From NCBI RefSeq assembly GCF_003076475.1, contig NZ_CP020919.1:2604001-2668000 (forward strand): a stretch of 64,000 bases of DNA. The letters are read 5' to 3'. Positions 54,109 through 62,200 of the stretch are shown here, piece after piece. The position numbers were made by a program, and so were the translations under genes. The notes under the pieces were generated by a model. The model saw only the letters and a list, made by a program, of their open reading frames with translations. It was not told the origin of the DNA and made no database searches. This DNA is from Flavobacterium kingsejongi (GTDB taxonomy: Bacteria; Bacteroidota; Bacteroidia; Flavobacteriales; Flavobacteriaceae). Numbering within the stretch: the stretch's first letter is position 1; every line of letters starts with the position of its first letter.

Positions 54109-54720
54109 TTAAAATTTGTATTTCTTATCCATTGCGTACCGTAGCAATTCACTTTTCCCCTGAAGGTTTAACTTCCGAAGCAGGTTTTTCCGATGGGAAT
54201 CAACGGTGGATTTTCCAATAAACAGTTGCTCGGCTATTTCCTGTGATGTTTTTCCCTGGGCAATAAGTTCCAGGATTTCCTTCTCCCTTGGGCTAATAGG
54301 ACTGTTGGTAGTGTCCCGATGCTCGGATTTCTTAATATCCGCTTCAAAATAGGTCTCGTTATTGGCGACCGCTTTTATAGCAGTAAGCAATAATTTCAAA
54401 GAAGAATTTTTAGTAATATAAGCCGAAGCCCCAGTGTCGATCATCTGTTGTACGGCTTCGTCCTGCTCAAACATGCTGAAAGCAATAATCCGGCATTCCG
54501 GAAATTCCTTTCGTATGATTTTGGCCGCGGTAATGCCATCCATTTTCGGCATCCGGATATCGGTAAGGACAATATTAGGCTGCTTGCTACGGACAATTTG
54601 CAATAAATCTTCTCCGTTATTGGCTTCTCCAACGATCTGGATATCTTCTTCAAATTCCAGTAATAGTTTGATCCCGTCAATCAGGGATTGATGGTCTTCC
54701 GCAATGGCAATTGTAATCAT
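54109..54720 (-). CDS. NarL/LuxR-family response regulator
   Basis: 203 residues. Receiver domain (about 1-120) with acidic pocket AEDH (8-9), phospho-Asp 54 in VLTDIRMPK and conserved Lys in YITKNSS (about 104). LuxR helix-turn-helix at the C-terminus (SPREKEILELIAQGKTSQEI, about 142-190). Its start overlaps the kinase stop by 4 bases, so the pair works as one system. Targets unknown. Confidence 0.93.
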   Translation of the reverse strand: MITIAIAEDHQSLIDGIKLLLEFEEDIQIVGEANNGEDLLQIVRSKQPNIVLTDIRMPKMDGITAAKIIRKEFPECRIIAFSMFEQDEAVQQMIDTGASAYITKNSSLKLLLTAIKAVANNETYFEADIKKSEHRDTTNSPISPREKEILELIAQGKTSQEIAEQLFIGKSTVDSHRKNLLRKLNLQGKSELLRYAMDKKYKF

Positions 54721-56513
54721 AAGGGTATATTTATTACTACGGATGTCCCTTTGCCTTCGTAGGCTTCAATTGTAAGGGTACCGTCCAGGTGTTCTACTTT
54801 TTTTTCTATGTTTTTGAGCCCCATACCGTTTTTACGCAGGATAGTACGGGTATCCATTCCTTTACCATTATCCTCAATAATAATATTCAGGGAGTCTTCG
54901 TGCTGGGTAAGGTGAATATTAGCCTCTGTAGCTTCCGCATGCTTGATGATATTGGTCACGAGCTCCTGGATCATCCGGAATATGGAAATCTCCATGGTAT
55001 TCTCGATACGTTCATCCAGCCCAAAGGGAAATATATTGATGGTAAACTTACCTGGAATAGTGACTTTGGCGGCTAAATTTTCCACTGCAGGCACCAATCC
55101 CTGATTTGCGATCACCCCTGCATTTTTAGCATGGGCCAGGCTTCTTACCTTTTGGTAGGCTTCCTGGATGAGGTTATCAGTCTTGTCGTAAAGCTTATCA
55201 TGGATAGGCATACTGTTTTTCGTCCTGAGATTATCAAAATTAAGTTTCAAGGCGGCCAGTAAGCTACCCAGATTGTCATGGAGGTCGTTGGCAATCCGTT
55301 GCCGCTCTTTCTCCTGTCCTTCCAGCATCAGGTCGATGGCGCTGGATTCCATTTCACCCAGCTGCTTGTCTAATTTTTGTTTTTCAATCTCTTTGTACTG
55401 GTCGCTTATTTTTTGCTTTCGTTTTAAATTTTGGGTAATCAGGTAAGCAATAACGATACTGATGAATAACAGGGCAACCGCACCATAAAACAAGTTTTGG
55501 CTCGCCTTATGCTTGTTGTCAATGATTTTGTTTTCTTTCTTCAGCAGCTTGTTTTCCAGTTCCTTTTCTTTGGTTTCATACCGGGTCTGGATATCGGCAA
55601 TCGCAATGTTTTGTTTGTCATACTGGATACTGTCACTATAGATGTATTCCAGTTGCTGGTAGTCATACGCCTTGGCGATATTGCCCGAAAGCTTGTAATT
55701 TAAGGAAAGGAATTCATAAATATAAGATTTCAGGATTTTGACCTTTTGTTTATTGGGAACGCTATCGGCCTTTAATAAGTATTCGATAGCTTTTTTATAG
55801 TCTTTTTTGTGATGGTAGGAACTTGCCTGGTTGATGTAATTGTTGCACAGTTCAAAGTATTTTTGTTGTGGAACGATCAATGGCAGGTTCTTTTTAAGAT
55901 AATATAAACCGGAGTCTGGCTGGTTGAGGTACTCGTTATGCAGTACAGCAATATTATTATTCAGGCCAATTTCGATGTCCGTATCTTTCGCGATCTGGTT
56001 TTGCTTTATGGCAAGGGTAAAATAGTACAGGCTTTTCTCATCGTGCAATCCTGCATTCATACTACCCAACTGGGCATAAGCCCGGGCTAATTTTTTACTG
56101 TCTTTTGTGGATTTGGCGTAGGCCAGGAATTCGTCTGCGTAGTGTTGGGCTTTACCCGTATTGTTTTTCTGGCTGTCTATTAAAAAAGCCAGGTCCAGGT
56201 TAATGGCGGCTACTTTATCCAAGCTGTCAACAGCCTTATAGAGTTCTTTAGCTTTCAGGTAATAGCTATAAACATAATCCGATTTATTCTGCTGCTCATA
56301 GGCTTGGCCGAATATATAATTGTAAAAAGCCTGATCGGCTTTTTTTAGTGTTTTGGGTTGTATTTTATTTAAATCTTTGATCGAGCTTTCCACATACCCG
56401 TTTTGGATAGCCTTTTCGATGGAAATTAATTTCGCATCATTTTGAGCATAAATACTGCCCGCAAAAAAAGATGCGGGCAATATCCATAACTTTTTACAAA
56501 GCCATAAACTCAT
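54717..56513 (-). CDS. TPR-containing sensor histidine kinase (HisKA_3)
   Basis: 598 residues from the ATG at 56513, chosen because it overlaps the previous stop as TAATG; an ATG at 56543 would overlap by 31 bases. Signal peptide (to SIYAQ), several TPR units in the periplasm (about 25-310), a membrane helix (about 338-362), a coiled coil, then HisKA_3 with phospho-His in RIANDLHDNLG (about 412) and HATPase with EDNGKGMD and GMGLKNI. The TPR sensor points outward, typical of flavobacterial LytS/NarX-like kinases. It phosphorylates the regulator next to it. Confidence 0.92.
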   Translation of the reverse strand: MSLWLCKKLWILPASFFAGSIYAQNDAKLISIEKAIQNGYVESSIKDLNKIQPKTLKKADQAFYNYIFGQAYEQQNKSDYVYSYYLKAKELYKAVDSLDKVAAINLDLAFLIDSQKNNTGKAQHYADEFLAYAKSTKDSKKLARAYAQLGSMNAGLHDEKSLYYFTLAIKQNQIAKDTDIEIGLNNNIAVLHNEYLNQPDSGLYYLKKNLPLIVPQQKYFELCNNYINQASSYHHKKDYKKAIEYLLKADSVPNKQKVKILKSYIYEFLSLNYKLSGNIAKAYDYQQLEYIYSDSIQYDKQNIAIADIQTRYETKEKELENKLLKKENKIIDNKHKASQNLFYGAVALLFISIVIAYLITQNLKRKQKISDQYKEIEKQKLDKQLGEMESSAIDLMLEGQEKERQRIANDLHDNLGSLLAALKLNFDNLRTKNSMPIHDKLYDKTDNLIQEAYQKVRSLAHAKNAGVIANQGLVPAVENLAAKVTIPGKFTINIFPFGLDERIENTMEISIFRMIQELVTNIIKHAEATEANIHLTQHEDSLNIIIEDNGKGMDTRTILRKNGMGLKNIEKKVEHLDGTLTIEAYEGKGTSVVINIPL

Positions 56514-56941
56514 TAGACTCTTGTCATCGAACCTGTTCCACATTTCTTAGGATCGCCATAGCCACCATCGATGCCACAGGTGCCATTCATCGCATTATTA
56601 AAAACCAGGGTTGCCTGGTTGGCTGTAACAGGTTTATCATTATGGAATAATGCTACTTCAATCGTATTTTTACCCAAATCTAAAGCTACCGCACTGTTTG
56701 AGGTTACTACCGCACTGGAGAGTAATTCAAATTCATAAGGTACTGTGTTTTCATCAAGATCAGCAAGTGCTGTGTTTAATGTACTCTGCATGCAGATCAG
56801 AATTTTATTCTCTACTGCTGTTGAAACATTATAAACCGGGCCGAAGGTATAGCTGTCTCCTGGTGCCGGTTTTGGCAAATAAATGTTGTAGACTGCTTTG
56901 CCGTCTTTTTTAAAATTTCCGCTTCCGTCGTAAGTGTTCAT
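56513..56941 (-). CDS. Hypothetical protein coupled to the kinase
   Basis: 142 residues, no signal peptide, mostly beta. LPKPAPGDSYTFGPVYNVST and the Cys-containing end CGIDGGYGDPKKCGTGS stand out. Its stop overlaps the kinase start by one base, so it is translated ahead of the two-component pair and may be part of the signal or a readout. Family not recognised. Confidence 0.65.
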   Translation of the reverse strand: MNTYDGSGNFKKDGKAVYNIYLPKPAPGDSYTFGPVYNVSTAVENKILICMQSTLNTALADLDENTVPYEFELLSSAVVTSNSAVALDLGKNTIEVALFHNDKPVTANQATLVFNNAMNGTCGIDGGYGDPKKCGTGSMTRV

Positions 56942-56983
56942 AGGGGTTATTTTTAAGGTGTAAATTTCGTGGGTTTAAATTTA

Positions 56984-57010
56984 AAAAAAATCCCCATTAT
57001 TGGGGATTTT
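56984..57010 (-). terminator. Terminator after the small membrane-protein gene
   Basis: AAAATCCCCA pairs with TGGGGATTTT across TTAT, 16 bases after the stop at 57026. Confidence 0.85.
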
Positions 57011-57025
57011 ATGAAAAATATAAGA

Positions 57026-57214
57026 TTAATCTTTCAAGTAGTATTTTATAAAAAATAGTATTGCGATAAAAATCAGGAAGCCGATCAGGATCCAGTAGCT
57101 CCCTTTATAAAAACGTTTGTGAAGTAATATATCCTTTCGGTAGGAATAGATCATAGCAATTACAAAAACTACCACAAAAAAAGCGGCAAACATCCATTGG
57201 CCCTGAGTAAACAT
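57026..57214 (-). CDS. Small two-helix membrane protein
   Basis: 62 residues with two hydrophobic segments (about 6-24 and 39-58) around a basic loop (YRKDILLHKRFYKG). Own transcript, ended by the hairpin at 56984. Function unknown. Confidence 0.65.
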   Translation of the reverse strand: MFTQGQWMFAAFFVVVFVIAMIYSYRKDILLHKRFYKGSYWILIGFLIFIAILFFIKYYLKD

Positions 57215-57313
57215 AGTATTTAATTTTGGTGTAAAAATAGCTAATCTGAATGTAAAAGTTAGTATTTTGCAACAGTAAAATACTGAAAGGATTGTAAATT
57301 TAAAATTAGAATT

Positions 57314-57697
57314 ATGCAGAAAAAATTAAATGCAGTCAGGGAATTTCATACCGCATTTGGACTGGGTGTTAGTGCAACTCCAAAAACGGATTTGGGTGAT
57401 GCCATCCACATGCTACGTTATAATCTGATGAAAGAAGAAAATGAAGAATATCTTGAAGCGGCTCAAAATAAGGACCTCGTAGAGATTGCCGATGCTTTGG
57501 GAGATATGTTGTACATCCTTTGCGGTACGATACTCGAACATGGACTGCAACATAAAATAGAAGAAGTTTTTGATGAAATCCAGCGGAGCAATATGAGTAA
57601 ATTAGGGGCAGATGGCAAACCGATTTATCGCGAGGATGGGAAAGTGCTGAAAGGGCCAAATTATTCTAAGCCCAATTTTGAAGCCATTCTGAAATAA
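57314..57697 (+). CDS. MazG-like nucleotide pyrophosphohydrolase
   Basis: 127 residues. MKEENEEYLEAAQNKDLVE and IADALGDMLYILCG give the E-x-x-E...D-x-L-x-D metal site of the all-alpha NTP-PPase (MazG/PRA-PH-like) superfamily. It probably hydrolyses a nucleoside triphosphate or phosphoribosyl nucleotide to the monophosphate. The C-terminal part (about 95-127, KLGADGKPIYREDGKVLKGP) is conserved in this branch. Substrate unknown. Confidence 0.82.
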   Translation: MQKKLNAVREFHTAFGLGVSATPKTDLGDAIHMLRYNLMKEENEEYLEAAQNKDLVEIADALGDMLYILCGTILEHGLQHKIEEVFDEIQRSNMSKLGADGKPIYREDGKVLKGPNYSKPNFEAILK

Positions 57698-57713
57698 TGG
57701 AATCATACCTATA

Positions 57714-57757
57714 AAAAGCAATGGCTATCATCCAGATTGGAGATAGCCATTGCTTTT
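57714..57757. terminator. Bidirectional terminator between convergent genes
   Basis: AAAAGCAATGGCTATC pairs perfectly with GATAGCCATTGCTTTT around a 12-base loop, between the MazG-like gene (+) and ilvE (-). Confidence 0.9.
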
Positions 57758-57787
57758 GGAATACGATCCTTTCGCTCAGGAAGGGAT

Positions 57788-58855
57788 TTATACTTTTACC
57801 GTCCAGCCAAAAGTATCTTCGGCAAGTTTGTATTGGATATTGTTTAGTTTTTCTTTTAGTTGTAACGCATAACTGTTTTCCGTTGGAGGCAGTTCATAAT
57901 ATACGTCCTGGTATGAAAATCCAATAATAGGATTGACCACTGCTGCAGTACCGGCACCAAAGATCTCTTTAAGGGTTCCATTTTGGACAGCTTCAACCAG
58001 TTCACTAACTAATACAGAACGCACTTCAACCTTCAGACCTTCGCGTTCTGCCAGTTCAATAAGGCTTTTACGGGTTACACCGTCTAAGATGCGCTCACTG
58101 GTAGGGGCAGTATATAAAGTATCACCAATCCTGAAGAACACGTTCATTGTTCCGGCTTCTTCCAGTTTGGTATGGGTAGCATCATCGGTCCAGATAATTT
58201 GCTGGAATCCTTTTTCATTGGCCAGTTTTGTAGGGTAAAATTGCCCGGAATAATTCCCTGCAGCTTTCGCAGCTCCAATACCACCATTGGCAGCGCGGCT
58301 GTAATGCTCTGCAATAATAACTTTTACTTCACCGGAATAATAAGATTTTGCCGGAGAAAGAATGATCATAAATCGGTATTGGGAAGAAGGGGCGGCAATT
58401 ACACCGGTTCCGGTAGCAATCATAAAAGGACGGATGTACAAAGAGTTTCCTTTTCCTTTTTTAACCCATTCCTGTTCAATTTTAAGGAGTTCCTTAAGAC
58501 CATCCATAAATACAGGTTCCGGAACTGAAGGCATCGCTAAACGGTTGGCGGATTTATTAAAACGGATGAAATTTTCTTCAGGCCTGAAAAGCCATACGCT
58601 ATCCTGTTCGTCTTTGTAGGCTTTCATCCCTTCAAAAATTGCCTGCCCGTAGTGAAAAACCCGGGATGAAGGATCCATTAAGAAGGGCTCATAAGGTTTA
58701 ATAACAGGTTTTTGCCACGCTCCATCGGCAAAATCGCAGAGTAGCATGTGGTCTGTAAATATATTTCCGAAAGCTAAATTTTCAAAATCAATCTGGCTGA
58801 TTTTAGAAGTCGCTGCTTTTTGAATGTCAATTTCAATACTGTTGGTTGTGCTCAT
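57788..58855 (-). CDS. ilvE: Branched-chain amino-acid aminotransferase
   Basis: 356 residues from the ATG at 58855 (MSTTNSIEID); an upstream frame to 58903 adds an unlikely extension. Class IV PLP enzyme: GQAIFEGMKAYK, the RPEENFIRFNKSANRL stretch, SLYIRPFMIATG, the GAAKAAGNYSG segment with the PLP-binding Lys, and EAGTMNVFF. It makes Leu, Ile and Val from the 2-oxo acids. Length matches BCAT type II. Confidence 0.94.
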   Translation of the reverse strand: MSTTNSIEIDIQKAATSKISQIDFENLAFGNIFTDHMLLCDFADGAWQKPVIKPYEPFLMDPSSRVFHYGQAIFEGMKAYKDEQDSVWLFRPEENFIRFNKSANRLAMPSVPEPVFMDGLKELLKIEQEWVKKGKGNSLYIRPFMIATGTGVIAAPSSQYRFMIILSPAKSYYSGEVKVIIAEHYSRAANGGIGAAKAAGNYSGQFYPTKLANEKGFQQIIWTDDATHTKLEEAGTMNVFFRIGDTLYTAPTSERILDGVTRKSLIELAEREGLKVEVRSVLVSELVEAVQNGTLKEIFGAGTAAVVNPIIGFSYQDVYYELPPTENSYALQLKEKLNNIQYKLAEDTFGWTVKV

Positions 58856-59158
58856 TTTAAATTTTAAAGGTTTTAAAAATGCTTCTAATCGATTGTAAAT
58901 CAATAATAGAAATAATTTTAAAAGTTTACATTTGATTTTATTTTTGCTAAATTAATAAAAAAAGAATCTTTAATAAAGAATATTTAAAATTTAAACAAAA
59001 TCGCCTTTACTTTTTAATTATTCTTAATTTTCGTTTTGTATACTCTTTATTTATTAATTATATAATAAAAAAAGATTAAAAATTGTAATAGTTACCCGAT
59101 AGAAAAAATTATTTTTGCTTCTCAAAAGAGTATCAATACTACTATTTAAATCCATATT
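58856..59158 (+). promoter_or_regulatory. AT-rich intergenic region with a promoter for the DUF4920 gene
   Basis: This 303-base stretch between divergent genes has no coding frame. TATTTTTG at 59110-59117 fits the -7 box TAnnTTTG, with a TTG about 24 bases upstream, slightly long for the consensus. No clear box was found for ilvE on the other strand. Confidence 0.4.
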
Positions 59159-59656
59159 ATGAAAAAAGTTATACTATTAATGAGTGTTTTTCTGTCACTA
59201 ATGAGTTGTGCAGATAAGAAAACGGAAGAAACAGTAAAAGAGCCGGAAACGGTATATGCTGAGTTCGGGACTAAAATTGCACCTGACAATGCCCTGACAA
59301 AAGAGGAAATGTTTGAAAAATTCAAAGGCCTTAAAGAAGGGGATACGATTGATGTGAAATTCAAATCGAAAATTAATGATGTGTGCAAAAAGAAAGGATG
59401 CTGGATGGCAATGGAATTACCAGAGGAGAAAGAAGCTTTTGTAAAATTCAAAGACTACAGCTTTTTTGTACCGATGAATGCTACCAATGAAGATGCTATC
59501 GTAAGCGGTAAGGCTTTTATCAGTGTAGAAACAGTTGACCAACAACGTCATTATGCTAAAGATGGCGGAAAATCAGAAGCGGAGATCAGTAAAATTACAG
59601 AACCTAAGATTACGTATGCATTCCAGGCTGATGGAGTACTAATTACCCAGGAATGA
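59159..59656 (+). CDS. DUF4920 lipoprotein
   Basis: 165 residues, lipobox LMSC (Cys 17). The DUF4920 pattern is visible: GLKEGDTIDVKFKSKINDVC, KKKGCWMAME, and FKDYSFFVPMNA. The KKGCWM cysteine pair could bind metal. Exported beta-rich protein of unknown function. Overlaps the next gene by 4 bases. Confidence 0.87.
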   Translation: MKKVILLMSVFLSLMSCADKKTEETVKEPETVYAEFGTKIAPDNALTKEEMFEKFKGLKEGDTIDVKFKSKINDVCKKKGCWMAMELPEEKEAFVKFKDYSFFVPMNATNEDAIVSGKAFISVETVDQQRHYAKDGGKSEAEISKITEPKITYAFQADGVLITQE

Positions 59657-60096
59657 GAGCAATAGTATATGTAGCTTTTTTATTCCTGTTGCTGGTGTCC
59701 TGTAAAAAGGAGGTACCGGAAACAGAAGTCGTAAAAACAGAATCTGCCCCTAATAAGAAATTTAAAATGTATGAGATGTCTGAAATGTCTGCCCTAATGG
59801 AACAGATGTATGTAGACAATCAACGTCTTAAAGAGCGTATTATGCGGGGGGATACTATTGGTGATTTTCCCAATCATTTCCTGAAGATCCATAAGGCAGT
59901 AATGACCGATACTTCAGAAAATGATGCTTTTTTTAAGCAACAGGCAGCCTTATTCCTGAAAGCACAGGAATTAATCCACGAGGATCCAAAAGGTGCCCGG
60001 GAACACTTTAATAATGCCGTGAGTGCCTGCATCCGATGCCATGAGGTAAAATGCGGCGGGCCCATACCCCGAATAAAAAAATTATATATCCCATAA
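59653..60096 (+). CDS. Lipoprotein with a CxxCH heme-type motif
   Basis: 147 residues, lipobox LLVSC. The C-terminal CIRCHEVKCGGPIPRIKKLY (from about 126) contains a CxxCH motif, the attachment site of c-type heme, in a short helical protein. It may be a one-heme electron carrier or only resemble one. ATGA-coupled to the DUF4920 gene; the MnmD gene starts 3 bases later. Confidence 0.7.
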   Translation: MRAIVYVAFLFLLLVSCKKEVPETEVVKTESAPNKKFKMYEMSEMSALMEQMYVDNQRLKERIMRGDTIGDFPNHFLKIHKAVMTDTSENDAFFKQQAALFLKAQELIHEDPKGAREHFNNAVSACIRCHEVKCGGPIPRIKKLYIP

Positions 60097-60099
60097 ATT

Positions 60100-60777
60100 T
60101 TGAAAAGAGAAATTATTCAGACTTCCGACGGTTCTACCACCATTCATTTACCCGAATGGGAGGAAAGCTATCATTCGAAGCACGGTGCCATACAAGAGGC
60201 CTATCATGTCTTTATCCAAAATGGCCTTTCGCTGTTCCGGGGAAAAGAAACGGTGGCTATTATGGAGATCGGTTTTGGGACAGGGCTGAATGCTTTTATT
60301 ACTTTTTTGGAGGGAAAAAAGAATAACCAAAAAATAAACTATACCGGCATTGAGGCTTATCCAATTTCTCCGGAAGAAGTAGGCCTTATGAATTATGCCC
60401 AGGAATTGGATGTCGCAGCTAATGCGCCTGTTTTTGCCGCTATGCATGATGCCGCCTGGGAAACTCCTGTAGCACTGGATGCTACTTTCGAGCTCACAAA
60501 GAATAAGCTCTTTTTTAATGAAATCCAATACGAGCAGGCATTTGACCTGATCTATTTCGATGCTTTTGGTTTTCGGGTACAGCCCGAATTGTGGTCTGCG
60601 GAGATTTTTGCGATCATGTATAAGGCATTAAAACCCGAAGGGACTCTGGTTACCTATGCTGCACGGGGCATTATTAAGAGAAACATGCAGGAAGCAGGAT
60701 TTACAGTAACGAAAATGGCAGGCCCACCAGGGAAAAGAGAAATGATGCGGGCGACTAAAAAGAATGATCTCATTTAA
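60100..60777 (+). CDS. mnmD: MnmD, tRNA mnm5s2U34 methyltransferase
   Basis: 225 residues from a TTG start. SAM motif IMEIGFGTGLNAFIT (about 49-63), GIEAYPIS and IYFDAFGFRVQPELWS with the C-terminal GTLVTYAARGIIKRNMQEAG are the MnmC-N/MnmD signature. In organisms without the MnmC fusion this protein alone methylates nm5U34 to mnm5U34 in tRNA wobble positions. Length is typical for the single-domain form. Confidence 0.9.
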   Translation: MKREIIQTSDGSTTIHLPEWEESYHSKHGAIQEAYHVFIQNGLSLFRGKETVAIMEIGFGTGLNAFITFLEGKKNNQKINYTGIEAYPISPEEVGLMNYAQELDVAANAPVFAAMHDAAWETPVALDATFELTKNKLFFNEIQYEQAFDLIYFDAFGFRVQPELWSAEIFAIMYKALKPEGTLVTYAARGIIKRNMQEAGFTVTKMAGPPGKREMMRATKKNDLI

Positions 60778-60900
60778 GAGTCTTGATTTAATTAACAGCT
60801 ATCCTTATTTTATTAACGTTTTATTGTGTATTTTAGCTAGTAATTAAATATACATTTACAAAACGTTCTTAAGTAATAATTTTAATAAAAATCATTAATC

Positions 60901-61098
60901 ATGTCAAGATCTATGTTTGCCTATACCAAGACTATACTGGAAAGAGTAAGTTTTGATCCGTTGTTATTTTGTAAAGAACTAGAGAAAGCAGTACGTTTTT
61001 TGTTACCTTCAGAAGTCGATGAACTTTTCGACTGGCTGTTGAACTACACCAATGAGAAACCGGAACTTAAGCATTGCCTTATAGTTGTAAATAAATAA
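60901..61098 (+). CDS. Small conserved protein
   Basis: 65 residues, mostly helical (ERVSFDPLLFCKELEKAVRF, LLPSEVDELFDWLLNY). Conserved, to my knowledge, in flavobacteria, without a known role. It ends 5 bases before a strong terminator, so it is its own transcription unit. Confidence 0.7.
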   Translation: MSRSMFAYTKTILERVSFDPLLFCKELEKAVRFLLPSEVDELFDWLLNYTNEKPELKHCLIVVNK

Positions 61099-61103
61099 AA
61101 AAA

Positions 61104-61134
61104 AAGGAGCCTGAAATTTCAGGCTCCTTTTTTT
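61104..61134. terminator. Strong terminator
   Basis: AAAAGGAGCCTGAAA pairs perfectly with TTTCAGGCTCCTTTT and runs of T and A flank it, so it can serve both the + gene before it and the - lipoprotein gene after it. Confidence 0.92.
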
Positions 61135-61151
61135 ATGTGCTTTAGGGACGT

Positions 61152-61445
61152 TTAGTTTTGCAACTGTTTGTTCGCTTCCGCTTTATTTTCTGCTGCAGCT
61201 GCAGGAGTAGGTGTTTTTGTTGTGTCCACTGTTGCAGCTGCAGTATCTACAGGCATAGTGTGTTCTGCTGAACTGGTAGTCAGGCTATAATCGGTTCTTC
61301 TTCCGTCATTGCTTTGTACCGGGTTACCCTCAGGATATACCACATTCCCTTTTTCGTTATCGGAATTGTTTTCTTTGCTTCCGCAAGATCCCATAAGGCC
61401 TAAAGCAAAAACGGCAACAGCAGTGGTCATGATTCTCTTTTTCAT
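61152..61445 (-). CDS. Small lipoprotein
   Basis: 97 residues. Signal peptide with lipobox LMGSC (Cys 21), then a low-complexity mature part rich in Asn, Thr, Ala and Glu. Function unknown. Convergent with the small gene before it. Confidence 0.7.
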   Translation of the reverse strand: MKKRIMTTAVAVFALGLMGSCGSKENNSDNEKGNVVYPEGNPVQSNDGRRTDYSLTTSSAEHTMPVDTAAATVDTTKTPTPAAAAENKAEANKQLQN

Positions 61446-61624
61446 TATATAAATTTTAGATTAGTCTTTCCATTTTATGTCGTAAAGTTATAATTTTTTA
61501 TATGATTTACCTCTACTGTCATAGTACTTTTCAATAAAAAAGATCGTCATAAACCTATTCTACAGCTGGATTTATAAAATTAGTGGTAAGTTTGCCGCCA
61601 TTCCTAATCTTTAATATTTTCCAC

Positions 61625-62194
61625 ATGTCGGAGCACCGCCATTTTATACTTCACAAACCTCACGGTTATGTTTGCCAGTTCGTCCATCCCGTACAGAAGA
61701 AAAAACTATTGGGGGCACTCTATGATTTCCCCGAAGGAACGATGGCTATAGGACGCCTGGATGAAGATTCTGAAGGGTTATTGCTACTGACTACCGAAGG
61801 CATGATGAGTGAAAAAGTACGCAGTAAAAAAGTAGAGAAGGAATACTACGCCCAGGTGGATGGCCTTATCGATACCGCTGCAGTAGCGCAACTGAAAGCA
61901 GGGGTGGAAATTGGGGTCAAAGGCACCAAATACCAGACCTTGCCCTGTGAGGCTTTTATCTTGAAAGAAGCACCCGAATTTGAAGCACGTACCAAAAAAA
62001 TACGGGACGAACGCCATGGTCCTACAAGCTGGGTTTCCATTATCGTTAATGAAGGTAAATTCCGCCAGGTGCGCAAAATGACCGCTGCAGTAGGATTCCC
62101 GACTTTAAGGCTGATCAGGGTGAGAGTAGGAGCAATACACCTCCATCATCTCAAAGCCGGTGAGGTTATTGAAGTCAGCGATCTGGAAATCTGA
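61625..62194 (+). CDS. RsuA/RluE-family pseudouridine synthase
   Basis: 189 residues from the ATG at 61625, chosen because HRHFILHKPHGYVCQF starts the domain; an ATG at 61583 would add 14 residues. Catalytic Asp in IGRLDEDSEGLLLLT, then VEKEYYAQVDG, WVSIIVNEGKFRQVRKM and LIRVRVGAIHL. It modifies a uridine in rRNA (likely 23S, RluE-type) without an S4 domain. Converges on the TamL gene with 6 bases between stops. Confidence 0.85.
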   Translation: MSEHRHFILHKPHGYVCQFVHPVQKKKLLGALYDFPEGTMAIGRLDEDSEGLLLLTTEGMMSEKVRSKKVEKEYYAQVDGLIDTAAVAQLKAGVEIGVKGTKYQTLPCEAFILKEAPEFEARTKKIRDERHGPTSWVSIIVNEGKFRQVRKMTAAVGFPTLRLIRVRVGAIHLHHLKAGEVIEVSDLEI

Positions 62195-62200
62195 TACGCT

